64,000 nt of DNA, from positions 5,927,501 through 5,991,500 of the forward strand of contig CM067536.1 of NCBI GenBank assembly GCA_034509925.1, read 5' to 3'. Source of the DNA: Hirudinaria manillensis (lineage: Eukaryota > Annelida > Clitellata > Hirudinida > Hirudinidae). Under the pieces are notes generated by a model, which searched no databases, was not told where the DNA came from, and was given only the letters and a program-made list of their open reading frames with translations. Both the position numbers and the translations under genes were made by a program. Numbering within the stretch: the first letter of the stretch is position 1; every line of letters begins with the position of its first letter. Of the stretch, positions 35,125-48,300 are shown in pieces.

Positions 35125-36455
35125 TCTCGGGCTAAATGGCCAGGCTTGTTACATCTGAAGCACCTTGGTCTTCTATCTACTTCTTGGAACCTTGGTTTTC
35201 CTTGAGGTTTGCTGAGGTTATTGATTTGTTCGGCCATTCTTCTAATTATCTCACTGTCTTTATCATTGTCTTTCTCCTTGTCTTTGCCTTCCTGTGCTTC
35301 AATTTTCCTTACATTCAAGCTGTTTTGGATTGAAGCTCTTGCGGCCTCCATTGAGATTGCAAACGCCAATGCTTCGTGGCTGGCCTTCTTTCCATGTATT
35401 TTTAATGCCATTTTTGTTTCCACATCCCTTATCCCATCAATGAAGGCGTCAGTTACAATGTTTTCGATGAAATCTGTTGACTGTCCTGGGTGGGCTAGGT
35501 ATGCGAGCCTTCTGACATCAGCCTCTAATTCTTGGAGTGTTTCGCCCTGTTTTTGCATACGATTTTTCAATTCGTTTTTATGTACTTCCAGCATGTGGCC
35601 ATTCCCAAATCTTCTTTCCATTGCTTCTGCTATTTCTGAATAGGCTTTACAGTGGAGCATTGTTTGCAAAAGCTCGGCTGCCCTTCCTCGCAGTACCATT
35701 ATCAGCTCTGTTGCTTTTTCCTCTTCGGTCCACTTGTTGCGTTCAGCGGCAGTTTCAAACTGATGTCTGAACACTGCCCATGGCCCTTGTCCGTCGAATA
35801 ATGGTGGTCTTGTCGTTTTCTCTCTTCCATATGTCTCTGTTTTCGATTCATTGTATTTTTTAAACTTCTCTATTTCCCTCCTCTGCTCTTCTTTTAGTGC
35901 ATCTAATTCTGCTTTAACCTTTCTCAGGTCGGCCATCTCCTTGGATGATCTGAGGTTGGCTACGTCCGTTTTTACCTCTTCCATGGATGTCTGGAATTTG
36001 GCTGCATCAGTTCTTACCTCTTCCCGCAGAACATCCATGGATGTCTGGAATTTGGCTACGTCTGTCTTTACCTGCTCCCGTAAAACATCCATGGCTACCT
36101 GGAAGTTGGCTATATCGGATTTCATATCCGACCGCAAATCATCAATGTCGCATTTCATATCCGACCGCAAATCATCAATGTCGCATTTCATATCTGACCG
36201 CAAAGCATTCATATCGGATTTCATATCGGATTTCAAATCATTCATATCGGATTTCAAAGACCGAATGGTTTCAGATTCTTCTTTCTTTTTTGGATCCTCA
36301 AATTCGTACTCCGAGGGATCAAGATTATTTTCCAAAAGCCATTTCTCGAGCCGTTCTTGTAGTTCGGTTTTTAGGCCATTTGCATCCAGGCCTCGACTCC
36401 TTAGTTCTCGTCTCAAATCGGGAACGCGCAACTCGTCCAGTATCTTAGGTCCCAT
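35061..36455 (-). CDS. gag: Gypsy Gag with SAP domain and zinc knuckle
   Basis: 464 aa. Residues 1-40 form a SAP-like motif (LDELRVPDLRRELRSRGL). Residues about 65-200 are a long charged coiled coil built of KSDM/RSDMKCDIDD-type heptad repeats. Then comes a Gag capsid-like region and a CCHC knuckle (CFRCNKPGHLARDC, 432-445). A SAP module at the start of Gag is unusual; nucleic-acid or chromatin binding is an inference. Confidence 0.9.
   Translation of the reverse strand: MGPKILDELRVPDLRRELRSRGLDANGLKTELQERLEKWLLENNLDPSEYEFEDPKKKEESETIRSLKSDMNDLKSDMKSDMNALRSDMKCDIDDLRSDMKCDIDDLRSDMKSDIANFQVAMDVLREQVKTDVAKFQTSMDVLREEVRTDAAKFQTSMEEVKTDVANLRSSKEMADLRKVKAELDALKEEQRREIEKFKKYNESKTETYGREKTTRPPLFDGQGPWAVFRHQFETAAERNKWTEEEKATELIMVLRGRAAELLQTMLHCKAYSEIAEAMERRFGNGHMLEVHKNELKNRMQKQGETLQELEADVRRLAYLAHPGQSTDFIENIVTDAFIDGIRDVETKMALKIHGKKASHEALAFAISMEAARASIQNSLNVRKIEAQEGKDKEKDNDKDSEIIRRMAEQINNLSKPQGKPRFQEVDRRPRCFRCNKPGHLARDCRTTFPPKQQYWGRSYNQEN
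35100..35106 (-). promoter_or_regulatory. -1 ribosomal frameshift heptamer C CCA AAA
   Basis: In the gag frame the - strand reads CCC CCA AAA CAA. CCCAAAA fits the X XXY YYZ slippery rule, and a -1 slip leads directly into the open pol frame. A downstream stimulatory structure was not evaluated. Confidence 0.65.
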
Positions 36456-36535
36456 TTCTGTCGTTAAAACTCGCTGTCTTTACCTCTAGTGAATCGATAT
36501 CTCTTTACGACGCTAAATCCCACTCCTGACACCAA

Positions 36536-36771
36536 TGTTGTAACCTAGGGGTCTGATGAATTATTTAACGTAAGTATATCTTTATTGGAATAAACTAGTG
36601 GCAAAGATGTTTTGGGAGATCTGGTCGATTGCTTGTCTTTGATCGGAACTGCCTAATGACTCGAATCGCTAGATTCGACTTCGAAATAAAAGATTCTGAA
36701 TATTAACTAAACTTAATTAATTATTTAATTAATTAATTAATTAATTATTTAATTAATTAATTAATGTCAGG
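36536..36771 (-). repeat. Gypsy LTR (5' LTR), end-truncated
   Basis: It matches 31203-31447 except that the final GATCCAACA is missing. The sequence passes straight into host DNA equivalent to 27457 onward. Confidence 0.88.
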
Positions 36772-36779
36772 AATTTTAG

Positions 36780-36990
36780 ATTCTAACCACAGAAATCATT
36801 ACATACATATACATACATTACATACATATTATATATATAATATATTATATATAATATATATATAATATATTATATATATAATATATTATATATTTTAGAT
36901 TCTAACCACAGAAATCATTACATACATATATATACATTACATACATATTATATATACATATAATTATATATACATACCATGTTTATTATT
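36780..36990. repeat. TA-rich satellite block, second copy
   Basis: Same AT array as 27485-27700 but shorter, just right of the gypsy LTR. Confidence 0.75.
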
Positions 36991-36998
36991 AATAAAAG

Positions 36999-37331
36999 GT
37001 TGCCAGGATACAATAGATGAATGTTCCACGCTCGAACCAAAAGACTGTTACCACGATTACTACGCTTCTGCCTGTTGCCAAACGTGTCGTGCTTTTATTA
37101 AAAACCCATCAGATGCCAACTGTCTCTATGGAGATCGAGATGACAGGTGCTCGGACATGGTACCTGTTATTTGTCACCTTTCCAAACGTGTTCAGCCTTT
37201 CCCAACGTCTCAACAAATGCGACAAAAGATTATTTTAAAAGAATCGTCATCACCAAAGACATCTGCACACTTCAACAGACAGATATCTTTCCAAAATAGC
37301 AAGAGCAAATTTGATTCCATATTGTCAATAT
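36999..37331 (+). pseudogene. Orphan last exon of the PLAC-type gene (B')
   Basis: Exon 14 with the same 16-bp deletion as pseudogene B, so the last six-cysteine module is frameshifted. No other exons precede it on this side of the gypsy element. Confidence 0.8.
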
Positions 37332-37674
37332 TTTGAAATATAACTTTGAAACATTGATATTCGCCAATTGGAATATTTGAATGTCTTTTGGATTGACTTC
37401 TATGAATAATTAATTATAAAAATTAGATTTAAAAACATTAAATTTTGAAAACAATCTATTATTACTGCTTAGTATATTCGAAACCATAATTTTCTGATAT
37501 TCTTGAAGATAATTCATGCGAATCTATCCAACTAGTCGTTTAATTTTTTGTTCATGAAGGGTTTCTAATATCGTAATTTCATTTAAAAGTAACCAATTGT
37601 ATCGTCGAAGGGGATTAAAATATTGATTTGCAATGTTTCTATCAGAAAAAAATATTTTGCTAATTTTCAAAACA

Positions 37675-37880
37675 GATTCTTTATGAATAATTCACCAAAA
37701 TAATCAAGGGATATGTCACACGGCAGAGCCCATAAATTTTGTTCCTCCGTTGACTTCGATATCCCACATTTGAGACAAGCCTCTGTTAGGGAAGGGATTG
37801 ACAGTCATAATTAGAAAAGAGTCAATCTCCAGGCAATGGGCGTGGCCAAGCTATCCATTTATTCCGTAAGAGACCAATAA
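37675..37880 (+). pseudogene. Decayed F5/8C last exon (B' copy)
   Basis: Duplicate of 28385-28590, with the same disabling changes. Confidence 0.7.
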
Positions 37881-38607
37881 TATTAAACCTTAATAATTTA
37901 TTATTAGTTAAAATTGTTCCCACCAAATCATTTACAAATCATGAATCATCGAAATAGTTCAATTAATTAGAAACAACACTACCTAAAAATGGTTCAAAAG
38001 ACATTTTAAACATAATAAAGTAAATGGACAAATTTTTAATTTAATGACTGTTATTATAGTTCCATTGATCTGATGTGGGTTCTTCTTATGTGATCTATAT
38101 TAAAATCATAGCGGGAGCTAACAAAAAGTGAGTCAAATTATACCAATGGAAATAATATATATTTCCAATAAACGTTATATCACCAAATGAACTGACTGGA
38201 AATATTAGTTAATTCTGATCTAAATGTTATTCTTATTCAAATCGGAGACTTTGGTTGCATCACTTTCAAATTGAATAGATAATGTCGGTTATGAAACTAT
38301 GATAAGACTATGAAGCTACACAAAGAGTCTTCTTAATCAGGTTATTAAACAAACTAATCTTGGCATTGTTGCAATTATTAAAGAGAACAATGATCAATTT
38401 CTCTACTTCTTATAAAATCGTTTATCGAACAGCATCACTTCTCTATGACTGGATTCGCTTTTCGAAGATTATGGTGAATATGCTATAATTTATGTTTAAT
38501 TTATCGATTAATGTTGGAAACTATGAAATTAGGGCGTTGCTTTCAACTTAATGTGTATCAGTGTTCAATTCGTAGATAGGTTAATGCCTTAAGAGCTGTC
38601 AGATGAC

Positions 38608-41600
38608 ATGATAATTTCATGCAACTTTACAAATTTTATTTTTCAGTGTTTCGGACCTGTTAGAGTTTTGTTGTTGATTGTTTTTTACCATCATTCGTTA
38701 TCGACGGAAATAAGAGAAGGTATGCCTTAATTAAGACTAAAGTAACGACATTTAATATTACACCTTAACTATTTAATATTAGTTTATACATTTCTTACTA
38801 AATTAGTTGCAAGTCATAGATGCATAATGTCACATTATTAATATTATACATAGCTTTAACATTTGTGAGAAGCAATGGTCATGAAACTCTAGTTAATTAC
38901 AAGTTTGAAATTTCAGTTAAACCGCGATGGATCTACAACAACAAGAAAAACACAGAAACATTGCCAGATTTAATTCAAATCGATCTTGAAATTAAAAGCA
39001 ACAAAGTAACCATCAATCTAAAGAAGCAATCGATGGCACCAATGAAGCCTCCCTTAATAATATCGGACTTAAATGGTCTTAGGTCAGATTGGAAATGTTC
39101 TGAAAAGGAGGTTAGTATAATGTTCAGTAAACATGGAAAGGTAATCGATTACAATCGATTAAACTGTATTTAACACTTGTTAAGTTAGAATTAATCACTT
39201 AATCATAAAAAGCCCTATGAAATAATAATTATCATAATTATCATAACTGCCACATCATAATAAATATTCATCCATGTGTAATTCTATAGAATAATTATTT
39301 GATCATTACTAATGCTGTAGCATACTGCTCCTCCACGTCGACCAGTTTGGCTTACTAGCTGGAAGTTAAAAACAAGTTGCTATACCCACTACTTCGTCTG
39401 TTAGACTCAAATTTGCAACCGAAGTTAGGCAATTTTTATGGTCAAGAATGTCATTTAAACTATTAAGATCTTTATTTAATCTTATCAAAATTGAAAGAAA
39501 GGATTTAAATCTAAATTAGAAAATATTACCAAATCGATTATGACGGTTTATTGTTTGAAGCATCTGGGTATCTTTAAAGATCTTTCAGTTGATGCTTCTG
39601 CCACTGTGTCTACCAAGACAATTAACGAAGTACAAGAAACTTTATATGTGAGTCATCTTTTGTTGTATTTAAAATAACGATGAAGAATTAAAATAGGGTT
39701 TAACAATAAAATTGAAATATATTTTGGAACGCTATTGAAATGAGTAGTTCAATTGCATTAAATTATTTTATACAAACATATTATTAATTTATTTAAAATA
39801 TTGAAAATCTATAAAATAAATTATTCAACACCACAACAGATGTTATCCTTTACCCACGACCACAAAAGAATACATATAGAACCAAGATCCACATTCGTTG
39901 AGACAAACAACCTTCACTTGGACAGCAATAGCAACGCGACCAACAACGAAGACAAAGGCACATTATTAAGCATCGATGGCGTTCCTCATTTTCTCATCGA
40001 AATCCCATCAACAAAATTACAGCATAATGAAGGTTTTTATGTACTGTTGCTCTTGCATTGAATATGTTTATTATTATTTGTTATCGACTCTTTACGAATT
40101 CTGCTTTTATCGTCGAACTACCATATGTAATAAAAATTTATAAAAATAATTGAGCACATTCTATTAACTCTAAATTATTTAAAATGTTTCTTTTAAGATA
40201 ACATAAGCGGTGAAAAGTTGGAAAGACCGCGAATTATGAGAAGATCAGATGATAAATTTAGAGACAAGAAACTGATGACCGTTGAAATATTCACTATCAT
40301 AGACTACTCAATTTTTAAAAAGTGAGTCCAACTTATATTTTGCAATGTCTATATGGATAAGTTTTCATGGAACACAAATAAAACAAAAATATTTTAAGAT
40401 TCTATACAGAAAGTAAGGCAACGGAAGAGAGTGATAAGAAAGAAGAAGCGAGAACAATCATCCGATTCTTCCTTACGCACATCATGGAAGGAGTGAGTAT
40501 CTAAATATAACTTTGAGATTTTTATTTTACTTAAGCATGTCGGAGAGAAGGAATCTACCAGTGTTAAGATAGATTCATTTAAGCCTTTTTTCGTTAATAG
40601 ATATATTTGATAATATAATTATCGAATAAACACTATCTTCGTGTAACTGTTAGCAAAGATAACAGGACATTCTTAAGTCGATGTAATTGCTCTTCTTAGC
40701 ATTAAAATTTGGGAAATCTGATTTAATAAACTTCATTAACATTTAAACAAATTCAGGTTAAAAATGTGTTCGAGAGCTTGAAGATTGAAGGATTGAAGTT
40801 TTCTACCAAATGGGTTGGAGCATTTATTGCAGAGGTGGGTCACGGAAACTTAAGAGATGTTCTTATTAGTGACATATTTATTGTTAAAACCAATTTCAGC
40901 TGTTATTAGTGTTATAATATGATATTATCAGTTAAAGGAAAAAGTTATTCAAATTTTCATTCCGTAAGTTGATAAAACTTGATTACTTCACAATTTCCAG
41001 CGTTCTGACGATTTACCCTTTGTTCGATATTCAATTGAAGAAGATGGCAGTGTTAATCTTATCAAAGCTGCAGAATGGATTAACAGAACATCAAATATAG
41101 ATGTTTTACCCGATTTGCCCAATCATGACTTTCTTGCCTTCTTAACAAGGTTGGTAAATAATTGAAAATAAGAAATATTTAGTAAATAACCAAAAGGATT
41201 TAATAACTAGGTTAACACAAGACTGTAATGTCATCCTAGGCCATAAGTTGTATTTGAAGAATTCGGATGTATGTTGTATTTTTAGTGACTCCATAATTTA
41301 TAAGGGATATAAAGTGAAAGGTTTCTCTGTTGGTGAAGTTTGTACCCCTGTTAAATTTGGATTTGTCCATCATAAGAGGTTCTTTGCCACGGTCGCACTC
41401 ATAGCACACGAGTTGGCACATGCGTGAGTCTAAAGATAATTTTCTAATATAAAAACAAACGTCTGTAGCGAATATAAACAAGCTAATACCGAAAGATAAT
41501 CAGGAAATATAGTTATTTTATCATTTCTTATTATTTTCAATTAATTATTTATCTGTTTATAATGAAAATAAAAATTGTATCTAAATATACCATGATGGAT

Positions 41601-43877
41601 TTTCAAAATAAATCCATTTTCCAATCGATAGGCTAAATGTTGAACACGATGGGGTAAACCGCATTTGCACTGAGAACAATTACAAAAATTTAATGGAAAA
41701 TAATATTCACCTGGAACACGAAGAAGATTTCAGGATTCAAATACCTTACTCCAAGTGTACAGTTGATTACTTGAAAAAGTTTGTAGAGAAAATAGATTCG
41801 TAAGTTCTTGAAGAAATTTTAATTGTTTTAATAGTTCTCTCAGAAGCTAATTACTCGTCTTGCACCTTATAGTTCCTTTCATTTATCAAAGCTGTATTAG
41901 TAAAATAGGAAAAATACAGCAAAATATAATATAGCTCGGCTTAATTGTGAATTTTATTTTATATATGTTGCAATTTACACGACATTAATACAAGAAGTGA
42001 AACGAGAGTAATTCATTATTGATTCGAAAATAACATATAAAGCATCTTGAAATAACCATTTATATTTTTTTAATCTTGCCACAACAAAAACAGCGAAGGA
42101 AATAACTGCTTATTGGACGGAAAAGATTTCAAACGTGATAGAAAAACGGACATCTTTTTAAAATCATATCCAGGACAAATTTTTGATGTCAACGAACAAT
42201 GCAAAATGGCTTATGGCCCGGAATACATCTATCATGGTGTATGGGAGAATAATTTTAACTTGTTACCTTTTTCATATTAAATTAAAGTTAAATGTGATAT
42301 TATATTTCACATTTTTATATTAATTTAATAATTACTAATAGTCTATGTCACACACTCATAAACTAAATAATCACATGAAGATAACATTAATTCATTTTAA
42401 AAATGAAGGGCACTGATAAAGACAAAAAAATATGTTGGAAAACGACTTGCCTGATAAATAATAAAAATGATTCAGAAGTTTTGTTGAAACCATTGGATGG
42501 AACCACTTGTGACAACAAGTCATGGTGCATCAAGGGAGATTGTGAAAAAGATAGCAGAGCTCCAAGAGTTCCAGGTTTGTTTGATTGGACAAATTAATTA
42601 TCGCGACATAAGAGGTGGTTGGCGAAACATTTAATATGAAAGAATACGAGGTGTAAAAGGATTTGTATATATGTGAAATTTAGGTGGCTAACGTACTTAT
42701 TGCCTTAAGAATTTGGATGCTTCAGTCGATGCCACTGCAAGTTTGTTTCTCCTACTCTGCATAGATATGCATCATAGAAAGATGTAATTCTTTATTTATC
42801 TGCCGAAATGGAAAGCCCATCTGGTGATTCATATTTGTGCAATATCTAATGTAAAAGCTTAATTAGATAAAAGATTGTTTGTTTCCGCTCCTCTATGCAT
42901 AGTTATGCAATATAGAAAGATGAAATTATTATTTATTTATTTATTTGTTTATTAATTAATTAATTAAGTAATTAATTTATCTGAAGAAATGGAAAGCTAG
43001 TGATTCATATTTGTGTAGTAGTTACAATAAAAGCCCCTAATAGCTAAAAGCCTCAGCAACTGATAAGGTAATAACAATTCAAAATAGCAAAATTAATCAA
43101 AAAGTGATTTTTAAGCAAAATCAAATGCTATAATTAAAACGATATAATGATTTAGAGTAAATTACATCGGTAATAAAGTAGTTCCAAGATTTAAAGATCC
43201 GGTATATTCATACATTTTCAGAAAGCTGTATCAACGGAGATAATCAACGTCCAACTATTTTTAATGAAGTTATACCTTGTGACATCGAGGAAGGCCACCG
43301 TTGTAGAAATGCAAAGCTAAGAAGAGAATGTTGCGTAACTTGTGCTAAACATCAAACCATCGTCGGAGGTAAAACAATTAAATAATACAACTTTTGAGTT
43401 TAAACAATTGTTTTAGTTTAACTTGATAAAATCGTATAATTATAACAATTAAAAGCTTATTCTGGATTTATAGATTCTTTCGACATTGTGCATCTATTTA
43501 TTACTTACATATACATGTATTAACAATGTTTATTATAAATAACAGGTTGCCAGGATACAATAGATGAATGTTCCACGCTCGAACCAAAAGACTGTTACCA
43601 CGATTACTACGCTTCTGCCTGTTGCCAAACGTGTCGTGGTTTTATTAAAAACCCATCAGATGCCAACTGTCTCTATGGAGATCGAGATGACAGGTGCTCG
43701 GACATGGTACCTGTTATTTGTCACCTTTCCAAACGATATTGTTGTCAAACGTGTTCAGCCTTTCCCAACGTCTCAACAAATGCGACAAAAGATTATTTTA
43801 AAAGAATCGTCATCACCAAAGACATCTGCACACTTCAACAGACAAATATCTTTCCAAAATTGCAAGAGCAAATTTGA
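38608..43877 (+). CDS. ADAMTS-like metalloprotease with PLAC-like modules, gene C
   Basis: Exons: 38608-38719, 38854-39110, 39561-39647, 39840-40032, 40198-40321, 40399-40492, 40757-40834, 41001-41149, 41286-41423, 41632-41799, 42094-42238, 42409-42574, 43222-43368, 43546-43877. All phases agree, giving 729 aa with no stop. Domain order and catalytic motif are those of gene A (His406/Glu407/His410/His416). Distinctive: exon 9 begins SDSIIYKGYKVKG instead of SDTIRRRGKVLKG, a form shared with F; exon 10 has NYKNLMEN at the Met-turn; intron 2 is the long form (450 bp). Probably a functional secreted zinc protease. Confidence 0.82.
42745..43020 (+). repeat. Intronic direct repeat in gene C intron 12
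   Basis: Two diverged copies of the roughly 100-bp block described for gene A, separated by TTTATTAATTAATTAA-type low-complexity sequence. Confidence 0.65.
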
Positions 43878-44244
43878 TTCCATATTGTCAATATTTTGAA
43901 ATATAATTTTGAAACATTGATATTCGCCAATTGGAATATTTGAATGTCTTTTGGATTGGCTTCTAAGAATATTTAATCACAAAAACCAGATTTAAAAACA
44001 TTAAGTTTTGAAAACAAACTATTATTATTGTTGCTTATTGTATTCGAAACCATAATTTTCTGATATTCTTGAAGATAATTCATGCGAATCTATCCAACTA
44101 GTCGTTTAATTTTTTGTTCATGAAGGGTTTCTAATATCGTAATTTCATTTAAAAGTAACCAATTATATCGTCGAAGGAGATTAAAATGTTTGTTCCATTT
44201 GATTTGCAATGTTTCTATCAGATAGAAATAATTTGTTTCTTTGA

Positions 44245-44515
44245 CACTATATATGTTCGTAGGGCAACAGGAAGATTAATCTTATGTAGTGGAGTTTTTC
44301 GCGTATCGGGTCTGTTTGCTTGGCGTTGTGGTTAAGGTATATGAATATTCGAATTCGGTTCCTTCTTTGGTTTAGTTGGATGGTTCGGTTAAAGGAAACA
44401 GATATTAATATACTTTATTGATTTTTTTTAAAATATAAACTTGAATTATCAACAAGAGCAATCAATTATAAGATTTAATAATGACTGAGCGTAGCGACAA
44501 TATAAAAGGTTTTCA
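44245..44515 (+). pseudogene. Remnant of F5/8C-gene intron 7 in C-D spacer
   Basis: Matches 4200-4340 joined to 4720-4790 of the first gene, including the SINE-like sequence. No exon is left. Confidence 0.65.
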
Positions 44516-44790
44516 AACAGTTGATGTGTATGTTTCTGAAATAGTTAAGTACGTAGATTATTAAGAGGAGCTGGCTATGGAGTCAGTGGTGGAAAGGGGT
44601 CCAGCGTCCATGTGACCAAGATGTCTGACAGGCGAGCCTATCTACGTCATTCTCAAGGGAATTGACCTCACAACAGGCAAAAAAGCCAGAAGATAGCGGA
44701 GAGCGCAAAATCTGATATGGACCAAATCAGGTATGCAGGTGTTACTGTTTTAAAAGACATATTAAACAACCACAATTTGAACATAATAAA
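44516..44790. other. Unidentified 280-bp repeat segment
   Basis: Relatively GC-rich block (GGAGCTGGCTATGGAGTCAG and on). A second copy is at about 58371-58650. A 60-codon frame is open in the second copy but broken here by TGA. Origin unknown; perhaps a transposon scrap. Confidence 0.4.
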
Positions 44791-45320
44791 GTAGACGGAC
44801 TAATCTGTGATTGGTTTTATAGTTCCTATTTTATCTAATAAATATTAGACATCACCAAATGATCTGAATAGAAATTTCGTTTAATTCTGGTCTAAATGTG
44901 ATTCTTATTCAAATCGGAGACTTTGGTTGCATCACTTTTAAATTGAATAGATAATGTCGGTTATGAAACTATGATAAGACATGAAGCTAAACAAAGAGTC
45001 TGCTTAATCACGTTATTAAACAAACTAATCTTGGCATTGTTGTAATTATTAAAGAGAACAATGGTCTATTTCTGTACTTCTTATAAAATCGTTTGTCGAA
45101 CACTATCACTTTTCGATGACTGGATTCGCTTTTTCGAAGATTATGGTGAATATGCTATAATTTATGATTAATATATCGATTAATGTTGGAAACTATGAAA
45201 TTAGGGCAAAAGCAGAAGATGGCTATTTTGTTTAGTGTTTGCGCGAACGTTGCTTTCTAACCAATGTGTATCAGTGTTCAATTCCTATATACGTTAATGC
45301 CTTAAGAGCTAACAGATGGT

Positions 45321-48300
45321 ATGATAATTTCATGCAACTTTACAAATTTTATTTTTCAGTGTTTCGGACCTAGTCTAGTTAGAGTTTTGTTGTTCATTGT
45401 TTTTTATCATCATTCGTTATCAACGGAAATAAGAGAAGGTATGTCTTAATTAACACTAAAGTAATGACAATTAATATTACATCTTAACCATTTATAATTA
45501 GTTGTTACATTTGTTACTAAATTATTTACAGATCACATTATTAATGTGACACATAGCTTTAACGCTTGGGAGAAGCAATGGTCATGAAACTCTAGTTAAT
45601 TCTAAGTTTGAAATTTCAGTTAATCCGCGATGGATCTACAACAACAAGAAAAACACAGAAACGTTGCCAGATTTGATTCAAATTGATCTTGAATTTAAAA
45701 ACAACAACGTAACCATCAACCTTTTAAAGCAATCGATGGGACCAATTAAGCCTCCCTTAATAATATCGAGCTTAAATGGTCTTAGGTCAGACTGGAAACG
45801 TCCCAAAAAGGAGGTTGGAGACTATTAAGATCTTTCTTTAATCTCATCGAAATTGAAAGAAAAGATTAATATCTAAATTAAAAACATATTACCAAATCGA
45901 TTATGAAGGTTTATTGTTTAAAGCATCTGGGTATCTATAAAGATGTTTCAGTTGATGCTTCTGCCACTGTGTCTATCAAGACAATTAAGCAGGTGCAAGA
46001 AACTTTATATGTGAGTCATCTTTTTTTGTATTTAAAATAACGATTAAGAATTAAAATAGGGTTTAACAATATAATTTCAATATCTTTTGGAACGTAATTG
46101 AAATGAGTAATTCAATTGCATCAATTATTTTATACAAATATATTATTAATTTATTTAAAATATTCAAAATGTATAAAATAAATTATTCAACACCACAACA
46201 GATGTTATCCTTTACCCACGACCACAAAAGAATACATATAGAACCAAGATCCACATTCGTTGAGACAAACAACCTTCACTTGGACAGCAATAGCAACGCG
46301 ACCAACAACGAAGACAAAGGCGCATTATTAAGCATCGATGGCGTTCCTCATTTTTTCATCGAAACCCCATCAACAAAATTACATCATAATAAAGGTTTTT
46401 CAACTATTGGTGCTTTTGCATTGAATATGTTTATTATTATTTGTAATCGATTCTCTATGAATTCTGCTTTTATCGTCGAACTATCATACGTGATAAATAC
46501 TATAAAAAATGATTGAGCACATTCTGTTAACTATAAATTATTTAAATTATTTATCCTAAGATTACATAAGGGGCGAAAAGTTGAAAAGGCCACGAATTAT
46601 GAGAAGATCAGATGGTAAAGTAAGAGACAAGAGAGTGATGACTGTTGAAATATTCACTATCATTGATTACTCAATTTTTAAAAAGTGAGTCCAACGTATA
46701 TTTTATAACGTCAATATGGATAAGTTTTCATGGAACACAAGTAAAACATAAAAATATTTTAAGATTCTATACAGAAAGTCAGGCTACGGAAGAGAGTGAT
46801 AAGAAAGATGAAGCGAGTACAATCATCCAATTCTTCCTTACGCACATCATGGAAGAAGTGAGTCGCTAAATACAAGTTTGAGATTGATTTCTTATTTTAC
46901 TTGAGCAAGTCGGAGAAACGGACTCTGCTAAAGTTAAGATAGATACATTTAAGCACTTCTTCATTAACAGATATATTTGATACTAAAATTATCGAATAAA
47001 CACTAACTTCATAATATATATTCTTAAATCGATGCAATTGTTCCTCTTGACATTAAAATTTGGGGAATCTGATATAATATTCATTAACGTTAACAAAAAT
47101 TCAGGTTAAAAATGTGTACGAGAGATTGGAGATTGAAGGATTGATGTTTACCACCAAATGGGTTGGAGCATTTATTGCAGAGGTGGGTTGCTGAAACTTA
47201 AGAGATATTCTTCTTAATAACATATTTATTGTTAAACCCTATTTCAGTTGTTATTAGTGTTATTATATCATATTATCAGTTAAAGGAAAAAGTTATTCAA
47301 AATTTTATTCCGTATGTTGACAAAGCTTGATTACTTGACAATTGCCAGCGTTCGGACGATTTACCATTTGTTCAATATTCAATTGAAGAAGATGGTAGTA
47401 TTGATATTAACAAGGCTGCAGACTGGGTTAACAGAACAGCAAGTAAAGATGTTATACCCGATTTGCCAAATCATGACTTTCTTGCTTTCTTAACAAGGTT
47501 GGTAAATAATTGAAAGTAAGAATCATTTCATCTCTCATTAATCAAACGTTTTGTGTAAGTTAAAAGCACCTACATTGTCATTAGTAAATATAAATGGTTC
47601 GATTACTGGTGCTACCTTCTTTCATATAAAATCAAAAGTACAAATTTAAAAATTCATAGAGCTTTCAATAATGCATATCCAATAATAGGTCGAAGCAAAC
47701 AAAATGATACAATGGGAAGTACTAGCCCGGAATGATATGTCGCCTTAGATCATGGAGTTTACAGACTTCAGATAAAATATGTTTTTTTCAGTGACACTAT
47801 CAGACGCAGAGAAAAGGTATTGAAAGGACATTCGGTTGGTGAAGTTTGTACCCCTGTTAAATTTGGATTTGTCCATCACAAGAGGTTCTTTGCCACGGTC
47901 GCACTCATAGCACACGAGTTGGCACATGCGTGAGTCTAAAGATAATTTTCTAATATAAAAACAAACGTCTGTAGCAAATATAAACAATCCAATACCGAAA
48001 ATTAATCAGGAAATGTGTTTTTATCATTTCTAATTATTTCAATTGATTATTTATCTTTTTATAATGAAAATGAATAAACCATGACGAATTTTCAAAATAA
48101 CGCCAATTTCCAATCGATAGGCTAAATGTTGAACACGATGGGGTAAACCGCATTTGCACTGAGAACAATTACTACAACTTAATGGAAAATAATATCCACC
48201 TGGAACACGAAGAAGATTTCAGGATTCATATGCCTTACTCCAAATGTACAGTTGATTACTTGAAAAAGTTTGTAGAGAAAATAGATTCGTAAGTTCTTGA

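Larger units (their letters stand above)
31203..36771 (-). mobile_element. Ty3/gypsy LTR retrotransposon, apparently intact coding
   Basis: A 245-bp LTR (31203-31447) and a copy at 36536-36771 lacking its last 9-10 bases flank gag and pol on the - strand. The primer site matches a tRNA-Leu 3' end (about 36516-36534), and a purine tract (GGGGGAGGGCAA) lies next to 31447. No env-like ORF is seen. The right LTR is cut at GTCAGG, exactly where a duplicated host segment starts, so there is no target-site duplication. Confidence 0.93.
36772..38840 (+). repeat. Second copy of the B 3' flank (B')
   Basis: This block repeats 27458-28870 plus 30520-31202 almost perfectly. I noticed about two single-base differences plus AT-repeat length. 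It lacks the short LTR element and continues into gene C. Confidence 0.88.

Noticed and set aside
31517..36489. Plus-strand ORFs across the gypsy element
   Set aside because: Antisense shadows of gag and pol, which carry recognised motifs.
31203..36771. Endogenous retrovirus with env
   Set aside because: No third ORF exists between pol and the LTR (31448-31458 only), so it is a retrotransposon, not an errantivirus-like element.
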